Shown: positions 43,756 through 52,571 of the stretch, one piece after another
Layout: every line of letters starts with the position of its first letter
Position numbering within the stretch: the first letter of the stretch is position 1
NCBI GenBank assembly: GCA_963828445.1
Contig: CAWHFP010000023.1
Coordinates: 62,001 to 126,000 of the forward strand
DNA length: 64,000 nucleotides
Direction: 5' to 3'
DNA from: Bog-532 sp963828445
GTDB lineage: Bacteria; Actinomycetota; Actinomycetes; Streptosporangiales; Streptosporangiaceae
Made by a program: the position numbers and the translations under genes
The notes under the pieces: generated by a model
The model's input: only the letters and a program-made list of their open reading frames with translations
Database searches by the model: none
What the model was told of the DNA's origin: nothing

Positions 43756-44550
43756 TCAGGCGAGATAGCCCAACTGCGCCGACAGCTCGGCCGCGGCCAC
43801 GGCCAGCTCGGGCACGATCTCCTCGGCCCGGCGCCGGGTCAGGCGGTAGGACGGCCCGGACGCGCTGATCGCGGCGACCACCTCGCCGCGCGGGTCGGCC
43901 ACCGGCACCGCCACCGCGTGCAGGCCCAGCTCCAGTTGCTCGAAGCTGGTCGCGTAGCCGTCGCGCCGGACCCGTTCCAGCTCCTCGTTCAGCGCGGCCG
44001 GGCTGGTGGTGGTGTGCGGGGTGTACCGGCGCAGCGGCCTGTCCAGCAGCCCGTCCCGGTCGGCCTCGGCCACGTGGGCCAGCAGGACCCGCCCGCTGGA
44101 GGTGGCGTGCAGCGGGGTGCGCTGGCCGACCCAGTTCTGCACCGCGACCGCGGACGCCCCGAACCCCTGGCTGATGTTGATCGCGGCCCGGTCGTGCAGC
44201 ACGGCGACGTTGACCGTCTCACCCAGCCGCCGGGCCAGTTCCTCGCAGACCGGCTGGCTCAGCTTGGTCAGGTCCAGCCGCCGGGTCCCGGCCGCGGCCA
44301 GCTTGGCGATGCCGAAGCCGAGCGCGTACTTGCCCCGCTCACCCAGCTGTTCGACCAGCCCGCGGTTCTCCAGCACGCTGACCAGCCGGGATGCCGTGGA
44401 CTTGTGTACTCCGAGCTCATCCGCGATCTCGGTGATGCCGGCCCGGCCCTGCTTGGCCAGCAGCTCGAGCACGCTGATGGCCCGGTCCACCGACTGGATG
44501 AGCGCGGCGGGCTTGGGGTCCGGCTCCGGCGCCGGCTTCAGGTGCGCCAT
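43756..44550 (-). CDS. IclR family transcriptional regulator
   Basis: A 264-residue regulator. The winged helix at about 18-75 (SVDRAISVLELLAKQGRAGI; TEIADELGVHKSTASRLVSV) is followed by an IclR effector domain (HDRAAINISQGFGASAVAVQ; TPLHATSSGRVLLAH; AAISASGPSYRLTRRRAEEI). Regulators of this family commonly control catabolic operons for one-carbon or aromatic substrates. The nearest such operon is the demethylation cluster ending at 41396, with only the HNH gene between, so control of that cluster is plausible. Three 30-33-base direct repeats lie just upstream of its start. Confidence 0.9.
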   Translation of the reverse strand: MAHLKPAPEPDPKPAALIQSVDRAISVLELLAKQGRAGITEIADELGVHKSTASRLVSVLENRGLVEQLGERGKYALGFGIAKLAAAGTRRLDLTKLSQPVCEELARRLGETVNVAVLHDRAAINISQGFGASAVAVQNWVGQRTPLHATSSGRVLLAHVAEADRDGLLDRPLRRYTPHTTTSPAALNEELERVRRDGYATSFEQLELGLHAVAVPVADPRGEVVAAISASGPSYRLTRRRAEEIVPELAVAAAELSAQLGYLA

Positions 44551-44580
44551 ACCCGAACAGTAACCGCGGTCAGCGGCCGC

Positions 44581-44670
44581 CCCGGGAAAAGCAGCCCACC
44601 GCTCGGCCGCCGTCCGGGGAAAACCACCCCACCGCCAGGCCGTCCCGGGAAAACCAGCCCACTACTCAGC
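44581..44670. repeat. Three direct repeats of about 30-33 bp upstream of the IclR gene
   Basis: CCCGGGAAAAGCAGCCCACC at 44581, CCGGGGAAAACCACCCCACC at 44614 and CCCGGGAAAACCAGCCCACT at 44644 head three similar units. Spacing is about three helical turns. They lie within 120 bases upstream of the IclR start, so they could be regulator sites or simply another spacer minisatellite. Confidence 0.7.
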
Positions 44671-45163
44671 GGTCGCCGTCCTCCTCGTCGTGGTGGATCC
44701 GGTCCAGGCAGACGGCGATGGCCAGGATCAGCGCGTCGTTCTGGCCGGGCGCGATGTCGACCCCGTAGGTGTCCCGGATCCGGAACCAGGCCCGCGAGAT
44801 GTGCGCGATCGGCTGGCCGCCGGCCTGGATGTCGAACTCCTTGTCAAAGATGTTGCCGACCGCCTCCAGCTGGCTGCCGTCGGACAGGTCGATCACCGAC
44901 CGGTGATGCAGCGGTGAGATCAGCGCCTTGCGCACGGTGGCCACCACCTGGCCGTCGTGCTCGATCTCCATCGTGTCCCGGATGGCGATCAGCTTCTTGT
45001 GCACGGTGGCCAGGATCTGGCCCGAGGCATCCTTCAGCTCGAAGGTATGCCGCAGCGAGATCGCCTTGCCGTCGACCAGGAACGCCCGGTCGCCGCGGTC
45101 ATCGGTGATCCAGAAGTCGTCCCCGATCGAGAACAACTTCTCCCGGACTGCATATCGCGCCAC
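44666..45163 (-). CDS. LURP-one-related (tubby-like) protein
   Basis: A 165-residue protein with the LOR/scramblase-like barrel: MARYAVREKLFSIGDDFWIT, AFLVDGKAISLRHTFELKD, KKLIAIRDTMEIEHDGQVVA and FDIQAGGQPIAHISRAWFRI, ending DALILAIAVCLDRIHHD. Bacterial members may bind membranes or DNA; the role is unknown. It probably has its own promoter. Its stop overlaps the last of the direct repeats. Confidence 0.85.
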   Translation of the reverse strand: MARYAVREKLFSIGDDFWITDDRGDRAFLVDGKAISLRHTFELKDASGQILATVHKKLIAIRDTMEIEHDGQVVATVRKALISPLHHRSVIDLSDGSQLEAVGNIFDKEFDIQAGGQPIAHISRAWFRIRDTYGVDIAPGQNDALILAIAVCLDRIHHDEEDGDR

Positions 45164-45223
45164 GCCGAGCTCCTCAAGGGCCGCCGGTCAGGTACCCGCC
45201 GAAGCTTAGCGGCGCCCGGCCCG

Positions 45224-45820
45224 CTAGCGCGGCGGCCTACCCGGGGTGTTCCAGGCCCAGTAGGCGCCGGGGATCCCGCGCACCGAGCCGGACGTGGTCA
45301 GCTGCTGCTTGGTGCCGTTGGGCCGGATGTAGTTGCGCGAGGCGATGTTCATCCACAGCACCGAGCGTGGGTTGTTGCCCACCTCGGAGGCCTGCCACTG
45401 CTGGAACCGGGACCCGTTGCACCAGCGCAGCAGGACGCCGTGCGGCTTGACCAGGTTCACGTTGTCCATCTCGGCCAGGCACAGGTTGGACAAGATGCCG
45501 TCCGGCACCCACTCGAACGACCGGTTCTGCCGGTTTTTCATGTTCGGCGTGAACACGTACCAGTCCGTGGCCGGGTCGTTGACCTGCTTGCCGCCGCGGA
45601 TGGCGGGGTAGGCGATGACCGGCGTGTTGGGCTGCTGACGCTGCTTGTACACGGCCCACCCGTTGCCGGACTGGTTGACGTAGTCCCCGCACTGGGGCTG
45701 CATGACGCCCCCGGTGCACCGCGGCGTCGACGCCGACGCGCCCACGATCGGCCCCATCAGCCCCGCCACCGCGCCCGCCATCACCACTGCCCCCGCGATC
45801 CCGGTGAGCTTCCCGCGCAT
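45224..45820 (-). CDS. Secreted protein of unknown function
   Basis: A 198-residue exported protein with a clear Sec signal (KLTGIAGAVVMAGAVAGLMG, cleaved near ASAS). The mature part has four cysteines and aromatic-rich segments: YVNQSGNGWAVYKQRQQP, and GVLLRWCNGSRFQQWQASEV, which resembles a beta-trefoil QxW repeat. That hints at a carbohydrate-binding fold but only one copy is clear. The promoter side (45841-45925) has GTAACGAAGTAGGTTAC on the minus strand, an inverted GTAAC/GTTAC pair. Confidence 0.7.
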   Translation of the reverse strand: MRGKLTGIAGAVVMAGAVAGLMGPIVGASASTPRCTGGVMQPQCGDYVNQSGNGWAVYKQRQQPNTPVIAYPAIRGGKQVNDPATDWYVFTPNMKNRQNRSFEWVPDGILSNLCLAEMDNVNLVKPHGVLLRWCNGSRFQQWQASEVGNNPRSVLWMNIASRNYIRPNGTKQQLTTSGSVRGIPGAYWAWNTPGRPPR

Positions 45821-45925
45821 GCTGAGTTCCCCTCTGTCGTCCAGGCCCCACCCTCAGTTACGCAAAGTGCTTACCCCGTACCGATAAGTAACCTACTTCG
45901 TTACCGACCTGTGACCTAGAGGCGG

Positions 45926-47374
45926 TCAGGGATGGGGCTGGGCGTTGGCGGTCAGGCGAACGGAGGGGGTGCCGAGCAGGCGCTTGGCTTCGCGGATGCC
46001 GCTGGTGAGGGCGCCGTCGGCGAAGGCGAGGCGGGCGCTCTGGGTATGCTCGCCCGCGAACAGGAGGCGACCGCCGGCGGGCTGGCCGAGCAGGTCGGCG
46101 TCGACGGGGGAGGCCCCGGGCGGGATGTGCGTGTAGGCGCCCTGGGTGTACGGGTCGTCGGCCCAGGCCGTGACGGCGGTCGCGATCGGCTCCGGGGCCG
46201 GGCGGCCGATCACCTCGGACAGCAGGCCGAGGGCCCAGCGGACGGGCGCGTCGGGACCCGCGCCGGCCAGCCGTTCGGCCGCACTGTGGAACACGAAGAA
46301 CACCAGGACCGGGTCACCGCCGAAGCTGTCCAGGCCCATGACCCAGACCATCCACTCGCCGGGCTCGCGGGGAAAGATCATCAGGTGCGGGAAGCCGGCC
46401 TCCCGCCAGAAGGGTTCGGCGAACTTCAGCGCCACCTTCTCGAACCGGCCGAACCCCAGCCGCCCGATGGCCGCCAGCCGCTCCGGCGGCAACCCCGGCG
46501 AAAATCGCGGTGTCCCGCTCTTGAGCACCCCGAGCGGGACCGCCACCACCGCGTGCGAGCCCTCCTCGGCCGAGCCGTCGGCGGTCACCATCCGGACCCC
46601 GTCCGGCCGGACCGCGATCTCGGCCACGGGCAGGCCCAGCCGTACATCGACCCCGGCCGCCATCGCCCGCACCAGGCTTACGTAGCCCCCGCCGGGCGCG
46701 TCGCCGAAGTAGTCCCCGCCGTATTCGTGCTCGGTCCACATCCAGCGCAGCGACTGCTGCTCCACCCGGCAGGCGGACTCGGCCTCGACGTAGGCGTACA
46801 GCAACTGGCGCGCCCGCACGGGGTCAACGGCCTGGTCCGCGGCCACGGTGGCGACGAAGGCCTCGATCGCCTCGGCCGCCGAGACGTCCGAGGCGGCCGA
46901 GACGTCCGAGGCGTCCGAGACGTCCGAGGCGGCCGAGGTGTCCGCCGCGAGCCGATCCACCAGTCCGGCCAGGGCGTCGGGGAACCGGTCGAGCAGGCCG
47001 AGCAGGTCGCCGGTCTCGGCGTCCGGCAACCGCCGGCCCTCGCGCTGGCCGAACGCGGCCATCTCGGGCACCGGATTGGCGCCCCGGCCCGGCACGCCGG
47101 CCAGCCGGGCGAACGCCCGCATCGGGTTGCCGTCCGGCGTGTGGATCCACGAGCCGCCCAGGTCGACCGGGGCGCCGTCCAGGTCGGCGGTGTGCAGCCG
47201 CCCGCCGATCCGGTCCCTGGCCTCGAGCACGACGCAGTCCACCCCGGCCTGGGTCAGCGCGTTGGCCACGGTCAGCCCGGCGATCCCGGCGCCGACCACC
47301 AGCACGCGTTCGACCGGCCCGGTCACGCCGCCCGGTACGTCCCGGCCCCCGTCGTCGAAGTCTTCGGCCGCCAT
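45926..47374 (-). CDS. Flavin-containing amine oxidase
   Basis: About 482 residues from the ATG at 47374, which has GGGGGG close upstream (an ATG at 47401 is also in frame). FAD loop VLVVGAGIAGLTVANALTQA, then EARDRIGGRLHT and GGSWIHTPDGNPM; C-terminal FAGEHTQSARLAFADGALTS. This is the monoamine/polyamine oxidase fold, yielding aldehyde, ammonia and H2O2. A short repeat, ASDVSDASDVSAASDVSAAE (about residues 146-166), lies in a surface loop and matches a DNA repeat of gacgtccgag units at 46880-46945. Substrate unknown. Confidence 0.9.
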   Translation of the reverse strand: MAAEDFDDGGRDVPGGVTGPVERVLVVGAGIAGLTVANALTQAGVDCVVLEARDRIGGRLHTADLDGAPVDLGGSWIHTPDGNPMRAFARLAGVPGRGANPVPEMAAFGQREGRRLPDAETGDLLGLLDRFPDALAGLVDRLAADTSAASDVSDASDVSAASDVSAAEAIEAFVATVAADQAVDPVRARQLLYAYVEAESACRVEQQSLRWMWTEHEYGGDYFGDAPGGGYVSLVRAMAAGVDVRLGLPVAEIAVRPDGVRMVTADGSAEEGSHAVVAVPLGVLKSGTPRFSPGLPPERLAAIGRLGFGRFEKVALKFAEPFWREAGFPHLMIFPREPGEWMVWVMGLDSFGGDPVLVFFVFHSAAERLAGAGPDAPVRWALGLLSEVIGRPAPEPIATAVTAWADDPYTQGAYTHIPPGASPVDADLLGQPAGGRLLFAGEHTQSARLAFADGALTSGIREAKRLLGTPSVRLTANAQPHP

Positions 47375-47442
47375 CAGACCCCCCGTCGGACCGCCCGCCA
47401 CTGGGGCGAGTATCCACCGCGGGCGGCCCGGCGGCTAGATCC

Positions 47443-48498
47443 TCAGGAGCCGACCGGCGCGTCCGGCCGTGCTTCCGACTTGACCTGGGCGGCGATCTCG
47501 GCCACCAGCTCCAGCGACCGCACCCGGTCGGCCGGGTCGTGCAGCTGAGCGGTGACCATCAGCTCGTCGGCGTTGGTGGCGTCGAGCAGCTCGGCCAGGC
47601 CGCGCCGGACCGTGTCCGGGGAACCGACGATGGCCGATCCCCGGCGGGACTCGATGATCTCCCGGTCCAGGTCGGTGTAGGGGTAGGCGGCCGCTTCCTC
47701 GGGCGAGGGGAGCGGGCCGGGATGCCCGGTGCGCAACCGCAGGAACGACAGTCCGCTCGGCCCGGCCAGATACTGGGCCCGCTCGTCGGTATCGGCGCAG
47801 ACCACGTTGGCGGCGATCATCGCGTGCGGCTCGGGCAGCTCGGCCGAGGGCCGGAAGCGCTCCCGGTACAGGGCCAGCGCGGGCAGCGTGTTGACCGCGC
47901 TGAAGTGGTGCGCGAACGCGAACGGCAGCCCCAGCAACCCGGCCACCTGGGCGCTGTAGCCGCTGGAGCCGAGCAGCCACAGGGCCGGCATGTGGCCCAG
48001 CCCGGGCACCGCGGTGATCGAGGCGTAGGGGTGGCCCTCGGGCCACTCGCCGTTGAAGAACCCGATCAGGTCGCTGAGCTGCTCGGGGAACTCGTCCGGG
48101 CCGAGGCCCTCGGGGGACCGGCGCAGCGCGGCCGCGGTGGCCGGGTCGGTGCCGGGGGCGCGGCCGATGCCGAGGTCGATCCGCCCCGGGTGCAGGGCCT
48201 CCAGCATGCCGAACTGCTCGGCCACCACCAGCGACACGTGGTTGGGCAGCATGACGCCGCCGGACCCCACGTGGATCCGGGACGTGGCCGCGGCCAGGTG
48301 GCTGATCAGCACCGGCGGCGCCGAGCTGGCGATGCCGGGCATGTTGTGGTGTTCGGCGACCCAGAACCGCTGGTAACCCAGTTCCTCGGCCCGCTGGGCC
48401 AGCTCGGTGGTGGCCCGCAGGGCCCCGGCCGCGGTCCCGCCCGCGGGGATCGGGGCCAGGTCGAGCACGGACAGCGGCACGCTACGCAGATCGCTCAC
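47443..48498 (-). CDS. LLM class flavin oxidoreductase (MsnO8-like)
   Basis: A 351-residue luciferase-like protein from the GTG at 48498. PLSVLDLAPIPAGGTAAGAL, then GYQRFWVAEHHNMPGIASSA, GSGGVMLPNHVSLVVAEQFG and GRIDLGIGRAPGTDPATAAA are the hallmarks of the FMN-using MsnO8-type subgroup. Partner and substrate are unknown. In-frame sequence upstream of the GTG overlaps the divergent gene and is not coding. Confidence 0.88.
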   Translation of the reverse strand: MSDLRSVPLSVLDLAPIPAGGTAAGALRATTELAQRAEELGYQRFWVAEHHNMPGIASSAPPVLISHLAAATSRIHVGSGGVMLPNHVSLVVAEQFGMLEALHPGRIDLGIGRAPGTDPATAAALRRSPEGLGPDEFPEQLSDLIGFFNGEWPEGHPYASITAVPGLGHMPALWLLGSSGYSAQVAGLLGLPFAFAHHFSAVNTLPALALYRERFRPSAELPEPHAMIAANVVCADTDERAQYLAGPSGLSFLRLRTGHPGPLPSPEEAAAYPYTDLDREIIESRRGSAIVGSPDTVRRGLAELLDATNADELMVTAQLHDPADRVRSLELVAEIAAQVKSEARPDAPVGS

Positions 48499-48550
48499 TC
48501 CTGCGCCAACAGCTTGTGTGGCCGGGATCTTCCGGGGGCAGGAGATCAGG

Positions 48551-48967
48551 GTGAACAAAGACCAGGTGAACATGGCCGAGTGGCTGCGGCGGGGGGCCAC
48601 CGCCCTGGCCGTGGGGCGGATGGGGCTGGGCGCGGTCGCGCTGACCAGCCCGGTCACGGTGGGCCGCCCCTGGGCGGGACCGTCGGCGGACAGCCAGGCC
48701 GGGCGGGTGCTCGGCCGGGCCACCGGCGGCCGCGATCTGGCTCTGGGCCTGGGCACGCTGGCCGCGCTGCGCCGCCCGCCCGGTCCGGAGGCCGATCGGG
48801 TCGCCGCCGCGTGGATCGGCCTGTCCGGCCTGTGCGACGGAATCGACCTGCTGATCACGGTGGGCTCCTGGCGGCGGCTGCCCGCCCGGGAGCGCTGGCT
48901 GGTCGCGGTGGCCGCGGGCGGTGCCGCCGCCACGTCGCTCGCGGCCGCGGCCGGGATCACCCGGTGA
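48551..48967 (+). CDS. Small membrane protein
   Basis: 138 residues from the GTG at 48551, with GGAG upstream. It has about four predicted hydrophobic segments (ATALAVGRMGLGAVALTSPV; RDLALGLGTLAALRR; AAWIGLSGLCDGIDLLITVG; WLVAVAAGGAAATSLAAAAG). It resembles actinobacterial hypothetical proteins of the DUF4267-like type, but I am not sure. Divergent from the LLM gene, convergent with the P450. Confidence 0.7.
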   Translation: MNKDQVNMAEWLRRGATALAVGRMGLGAVALTSPVTVGRPWAGPSADSQAGRVLGRATGGRDLALGLGTLAALRRPPGPEADRVAAAWIGLSGLCDGIDLLITVGSWRRLPARERWLVAVAAGGAAATSLAAAAGITR

Positions 48968-48979
48968 ACGCGGCCGGGA

Positions 48980-50278
48980 TCACCAGGTGACCGGCAGCTC
49001 GTACAGGCCGTAGACGAAGCCGTCGTCCTTGACCGGCAGCTGGTCCAGCGGCACCGCCAGCCGCAGCCCGGGCAGCTCGGTGAACAGCGTGCGGTACACG
49101 ATGTCCAGCTCGGCCCGGGCCAGGCTCTGGCCCAGGCACTGGTGCGGTCCGTAGCCGAACGCCACGTGCCGGCCCACCCCCGGCCCCCGGTCCGGCCGGG
49201 CCGGGTCCAGCCGATCCGGGTCCGGGAACTGGGCCGGGTCGCGGTTGGCGGCCAGCAGCGAGACGATCACGCCCTCGTCGGGCCGGACGGTGGTGCCACC
49301 GATCGAGGCCTCCGTGAGCGCGAACCGGCCGGTGCCGATGTCGGCGATGGAGAAGTACCGCAGCAGTTCCTCCACCGCCTGCGGCCCGCGGTCCGGATCG
49401 GTCACCGCCGCCTTCAACCCCCCGGCCAAACCCTTGGTCGCCAACCCCCCGGCCCCGTCGCCCTCGTCGGCCATGACGGCCAGCGCGCCCAGCGAGATCA
49501 TGCTGGCGGTCGTCTCGTGCCCGGCCACCAGCAGCAGGAAGGCCAGGCTGACCAGGTCCCGGTGGTCGTAATCGCCGGCCGCCCGCCGGGCCACGACCTG
49601 CCGCCCGAGCAGGTTCTCACCCGGCGCGTCCTCCTGGGCGGTGACCAGCTCGTCCAGGAAGCGGAACAGCTCGCCCAGGGCCTCGAACCGCTGCTCGGCC
49701 GGGACCCGGTGGGTGAGCAGGGCGGTGCTGCGGGACTGGAAGAACTCGTGCTGCTCGTACGGCACCCCCAGCAGCTCGCAGATGACCTGGGACGGGACCG
49801 GCAGCGACAGCAGCGAGACCAGGTCGGCGGGCGGCCCGGCCGCGCGCAGGGCGGCGATCCGCTCGTCGGTGATCTGCTGGATCCGGGGCCGCAGGGCCTG
49901 CACCCGCCGGGCGGTGAACTCGCCGATCACCGCGCGCCGGGCCGTGGTGTGGTCCGGGGGGTCCATGCCGATCAGCGAGGCACCCCGGGCCCGGAAACGC
50001 CGCTCGGCCGGGGTCAGCCGCGGCCGCGGCCCCGCCCCGGCCGGGCGCGGACGCGCCTGCGGCAGCGGGAAAGAGGGGTCCGAGCGGTCGGTACTGAACT
50101 CCGGGGCGGCCAGCGCCGCCCGCGCCTCCTCCAGCCGGGTGACCAGCCAGGTCAGGGCGCCGCCGGGCAGCTCGGCGGTGGCCAGGCCCGGGGTCCGGCG
50201 CACCCGGCCGTAGCCGTCCGGCGCCGCGAACGGGCTGGGCCGGGCCAGCGGCAGGCTCAGCTCGGGGTGCTCATCCAT
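48980..50278 (-). CDS. Cytochrome P450
   Basis: A 432-residue class I bacterial P450. I-helix AGHETTAS, ExxR helix EELLRY, and heme loop FGYGPHQCLGQSLARAELDI with the axial Cys. The segment before ExxR (EGDGAGGLATKGLAGGLKAA) is about ten residues longer than usual and low in complexity. No ferredoxin or reductase gene is adjacent. The promoter side has GGTTCCAGTTTGAACC, a 5-base inverted repeat, shared with the divergent gene at 50364. Substrate unknown; no biosynthetic cluster surrounds it. Confidence 0.93.
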   Translation of the reverse strand: MDEHPELSLPLARPSPFAAPDGYGRVRRTPGLATAELPGGALTWLVTRLEEARAALAAPEFSTDRSDPSFPLPQARPRPAGAGPRPRLTPAERRFRARGASLIGMDPPDHTTARRAVIGEFTARRVQALRPRIQQITDERIAALRAAGPPADLVSLLSLPVPSQVICELLGVPYEQHEFFQSRSTALLTHRVPAEQRFEALGELFRFLDELVTAQEDAPGENLLGRQVVARRAAGDYDHRDLVSLAFLLLVAGHETTASMISLGALAVMADEGDGAGGLATKGLAGGLKAAVTDPDRGPQAVEELLRYFSIADIGTGRFALTEASIGGTTVRPDEGVIVSLLAANRDPAQFPDPDRLDPARPDRGPGVGRHVAFGYGPHQCLGQSLARAELDIVYRTLFTELPGLRLAVPLDQLPVKDDGFVYGLYELPVTW

Positions 50279-50363
50279 CTCGGTTCCAGTTTGAACCCGC
50301 GCGGCCGCGCGAACGATAGTGGGAGGGAACCGGCACCAGCAAGAAACCAGGAAGGACGGCCCG

Positions 50364-50903
50364 ATGCTCTACACCTTTGGCTTCGACCGGATCGGGGTCC
50401 TGCTCAGCGACGTGTACATCGTCGACCCGGCCCCGGACCACGGCGGGGAGGGCGCGGAGCACGGGGTCCGGCTGGAACTGCGGGTGCTGGAGCGGGGCGA
50501 GCTCCAGGGCACGCAGTACTCGGCCCAGCCGATCACGGTCGGCCAGCCGCTGTGGCGGGTCGACCTGCTGGAGACGGTCACCGGCGAACCGGGCAGCTTC
50601 AACCGCACCCACCACCACCCGGCGTTCACCGGCTGGGAGCCCGGCCGCCGGACGTTCGACCGGGACCTGTCCCGGGACCCGATGCAGTGGCTGGCGGTCC
50701 GGCTGTCCGACCTGCCCGGCGTGCTCAAGGAGGCCGGCGTCGACGCCGACGTGGCCAGCCTCGAGGACGCCGACTCCCTCCGCCGCGAGGTCCCGGAGAT
50801 CCTCCAGGCCACCGAGGAACTGCTGGGCAAGGTCCGCCGCGGCCAGGCGGGCAACCCGCCCGCCGACTCCGGCCCGGGCTACGTGCGCGCGGGCTGGCTC
50901 TGA
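50364..50903 (+). CDS. Conserved-looking protein of unknown function
   Basis: 179 residues from the ATG at 50364, with AGGAAGGA upstream. It begins MLYTFGFDRIGVLLSDVYIV and contains a His-rich motif FNRTHHHPAFTGWEPGRRTF, which could bind metal. The C-terminal third is helical and charged. I do not recognise the family. It is divergent from the P450 and well separated from the next gene. Confidence 0.65.
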   Translation: MLYTFGFDRIGVLLSDVYIVDPAPDHGGEGAEHGVRLELRVLERGELQGTQYSAQPITVGQPLWRVDLLETVTGEPGSFNRTHHHPAFTGWEPGRRTFDRDLSRDPMQWLAVRLSDLPGVLKEAGVDADVASLEDADSLRREVPEILQATEELLGKVRRGQAGNPPADSGPGYVRAGWL

Positions 50904-51041
50904 GCAGGCCGTTCGACGCGGTGGTGCACACGTTTGCCGTCCCGCGTCCGGACCGTGATCTCGGTGGGCCCCACACGCCCTTAACCGCCGGCGGAGACGG
51001 GTCTAGGCTGAGGTTGTTCAGGTGGTGCAAGGGGGCATGTC

Positions 51042-51287
51042 TTGGCCGCGGACGCATTGGCAGTCGGTTCCGTTGGGGTACTGACGGTCGGCACGCGCGG
51101 TCAGCATGGCCCCGGGGAAGTACGGATCAAGATCCGCGGCGGCTCGGAAACCTTCATCGCCTGGTCGGAAGCTCCGCTGCCTCAGGGGGCCACCGTGCTC
51201 GTCACCGATTCGCGGGGGCGCCGGGCCCTCGACGTCATGCCCTGGGACGGTGACCCGCTCGACGAGCTCGGTGACTACGGCGCCTAG
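51042..51287 (+). CDS. NfeD-like small OB-fold protein
   Basis: 81 residues starting at TTG 51042, with AAGGGGG upstream. The sequence VGSVGVLTVGTRGQHGPGEV, VRIKIRGGSETFIAWSEA, LPQGATVLVTDSRGRRALDV matches the soluble OB-fold of NfeD/YqiJ-type partners of flotillins. The membrane part of long NfeD proteins is absent. It lies 39 bases upstream of the flotillin gene, the usual pairing. Confidence 0.75.
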   Translation: MAADALAVGSVGVLTVGTRGQHGPGEVRIKIRGGSETFIAWSEAPLPQGATVLVTDSRGRRALDVMPWDGDPLDELGDYGA

Positions 51288-51326
51288 CGGAGTCACAACG
51301 AGCCGGTCACAGGAGATGGAAGGAAG

Positions 51327-52484
51327 ATGTTCGGATACCGCGTTCCAGCGCCGGATGAAGCACTGCTGATTTCAGGGGGAAGGGCAGGGCGCAGCGGTGC
51401 GCCGTTCCGGGTGGTCACCGGGCACGGGGCCTACGTCATGCCCGCGTTCCGCAAGGCGCGCTACCTCACGCTGAGCCTGCAGGAAGCGGAGGTCTCCGAG
51501 ACCTGCGTGACCAAGCAGGGTATTTCCCTGAACGTCCGGGCCGTGATCGCGTTCAAGGTCGGCAACGACGAGGAGAGCATCGTCAACGCCGGGCAGCGGT
51601 TCCTGTCCGACCAGGACCAGATGACGATTCTCACGGGGCGGATTTTCGCGGGTCACCTCCGCTCGATCATCGGCTCGATGACGGTCGAGGAGATCGTCAC
51701 CGAGCGCCAGAAGCTCGCCTCCGAGGTCCTGGACGGGTCCAAGGGGGAGATGGCCACCATCGGCCTGACCGTGGACGCGCTGCAGATCCAGTCCATCGAC
51801 GACATGGGGGCCGGCTACATCGCCGCGATGGCCTCGCCGCACAACGCGGCCATCCAGCGGCAGGCGAAGATCGCCCAGTCGCAGGCCGACCAGGCCGCGG
51901 CCCAGGCCGCCCAGGAGTCGCAGCGGCAGCAGGCCGAGTACGCCCGGCAGACGTCGGTGGTCCAGGCCCAGTACAAGGCCGAGGTGGACAAGGCCCAGGC
52001 CGAGGCGGCCCAGGCCGGCCCGCTGGCCCAGGCCCACGCCCAGCAGGCGGTCATCCAGGCCCAGGCCGACCTGGCCCAGCGCCAGGCCGACCTGCGCCAG
52101 CAGCAGTTGCAGTCCGAGGTGGTCAAGCCCGCCCAGGCCGAGGCCGAGCGGGTCCGGATCCTGGCGGTGGCCGACGCCGAGCGGACCCGGATCCAGGCCG
52201 AGGCGGCCTCGTCCAACAACCGGGTCGCGCTGGACCAGATGCTGATCAACCAGCTGCCGCAGATCGTCAAGGAGGCGGCCGGCGGCCTGGCCGGGGCCAA
52301 CGTCAGCGTGCTCAACGGCGCCGACGGCCTGGGCGAGATCGCGGCCGGGCTGGTCAGCCAGGGCCTGACCATCCTGGAGTCGGTCCGCCGCAGCGTCGGG
52401 AATTCCGCCGGCAAGGACGAGGCGGCCGCCAACGGGGCCGATCCCCGCCGGCTGCCCGCGCCGACTGACCAGCCGAAACGCTGA
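51327..52484 (+). CDS. SPFH domain / flotillin-like protein
   Basis: A 385-residue protein with an N-terminal SPFH domain (FRKARYLTLSLQEAEVSETC; ISLNVRAVIAFKVGNDEESI; GRIFAGHLRSIIGSMTVEEI) and a long Gln/Ala-rich coiled coil (about 175-310) of flotillin type. There is no N-terminal membrane helix, so attachment to the membrane would be peripheral. With the NfeD-like partner it probably forms membrane microdomain scaffolds. GGAAGGAAG precedes the ATG. It ends inside the bidirectional terminator. Confidence 0.9.
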   Translation: MFGYRVPAPDEALLISGGRAGRSGAPFRVVTGHGAYVMPAFRKARYLTLSLQEAEVSETCVTKQGISLNVRAVIAFKVGNDEESIVNAGQRFLSDQDQMTILTGRIFAGHLRSIIGSMTVEEIVTERQKLASEVLDGSKGEMATIGLTVDALQIQSIDDMGAGYIAAMASPHNAAIQRQAKIAQSQADQAAAQAAQESQRQQAEYARQTSVVQAQYKAEVDKAQAEAAQAGPLAQAHAQQAVIQAQADLAQRQADLRQQQLQSEVVKPAQAEAERVRILAVADAERTRIQAEAASSNNRVALDQMLINQLPQIVKEAAGGLAGANVSVLNGADGLGEIAAGLVSQGLTILESVRRSVGNSAGKDEAAANGADPRRLPAPTDQPKR

Positions 52485-52560
52485 CCTTCGATATAAAAAA
52501 ACGGAGCCGCTGGCGGGGAGGTCCCCGCCAGCGGCTCCGTTCATTTTTTTATCGAAGGTC
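52483..52560. terminator. Bidirectional terminator framed by an inverted pair of the recurrent word
   Basis: A 16-base GC stem (CGGAGCCGCTGGCGGG at 52502 and its complement) is bordered by A-runs on the left and T-runs on the right, so it ends transcription from both convergent genes. Outside the runs, GACCTTCGAT at 52483-52492 and ATCGAAGGTC at 52551-52560 extend the palindrome to 78 bases and carry two copies of the CCTTCGATA(A/T) word. The flotillin stop codon TGA overlaps the left end. Confidence 0.93.
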
Positions 52561-52571
52561 TCGTGCCTGAG

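Noticed and set aside
48980..50278. A natural-product gene cluster around the P450
   Set aside because: No PKS, NRPS, terpene or RiPP core gene lies within reach; neighbours are single unrelated enzymes.
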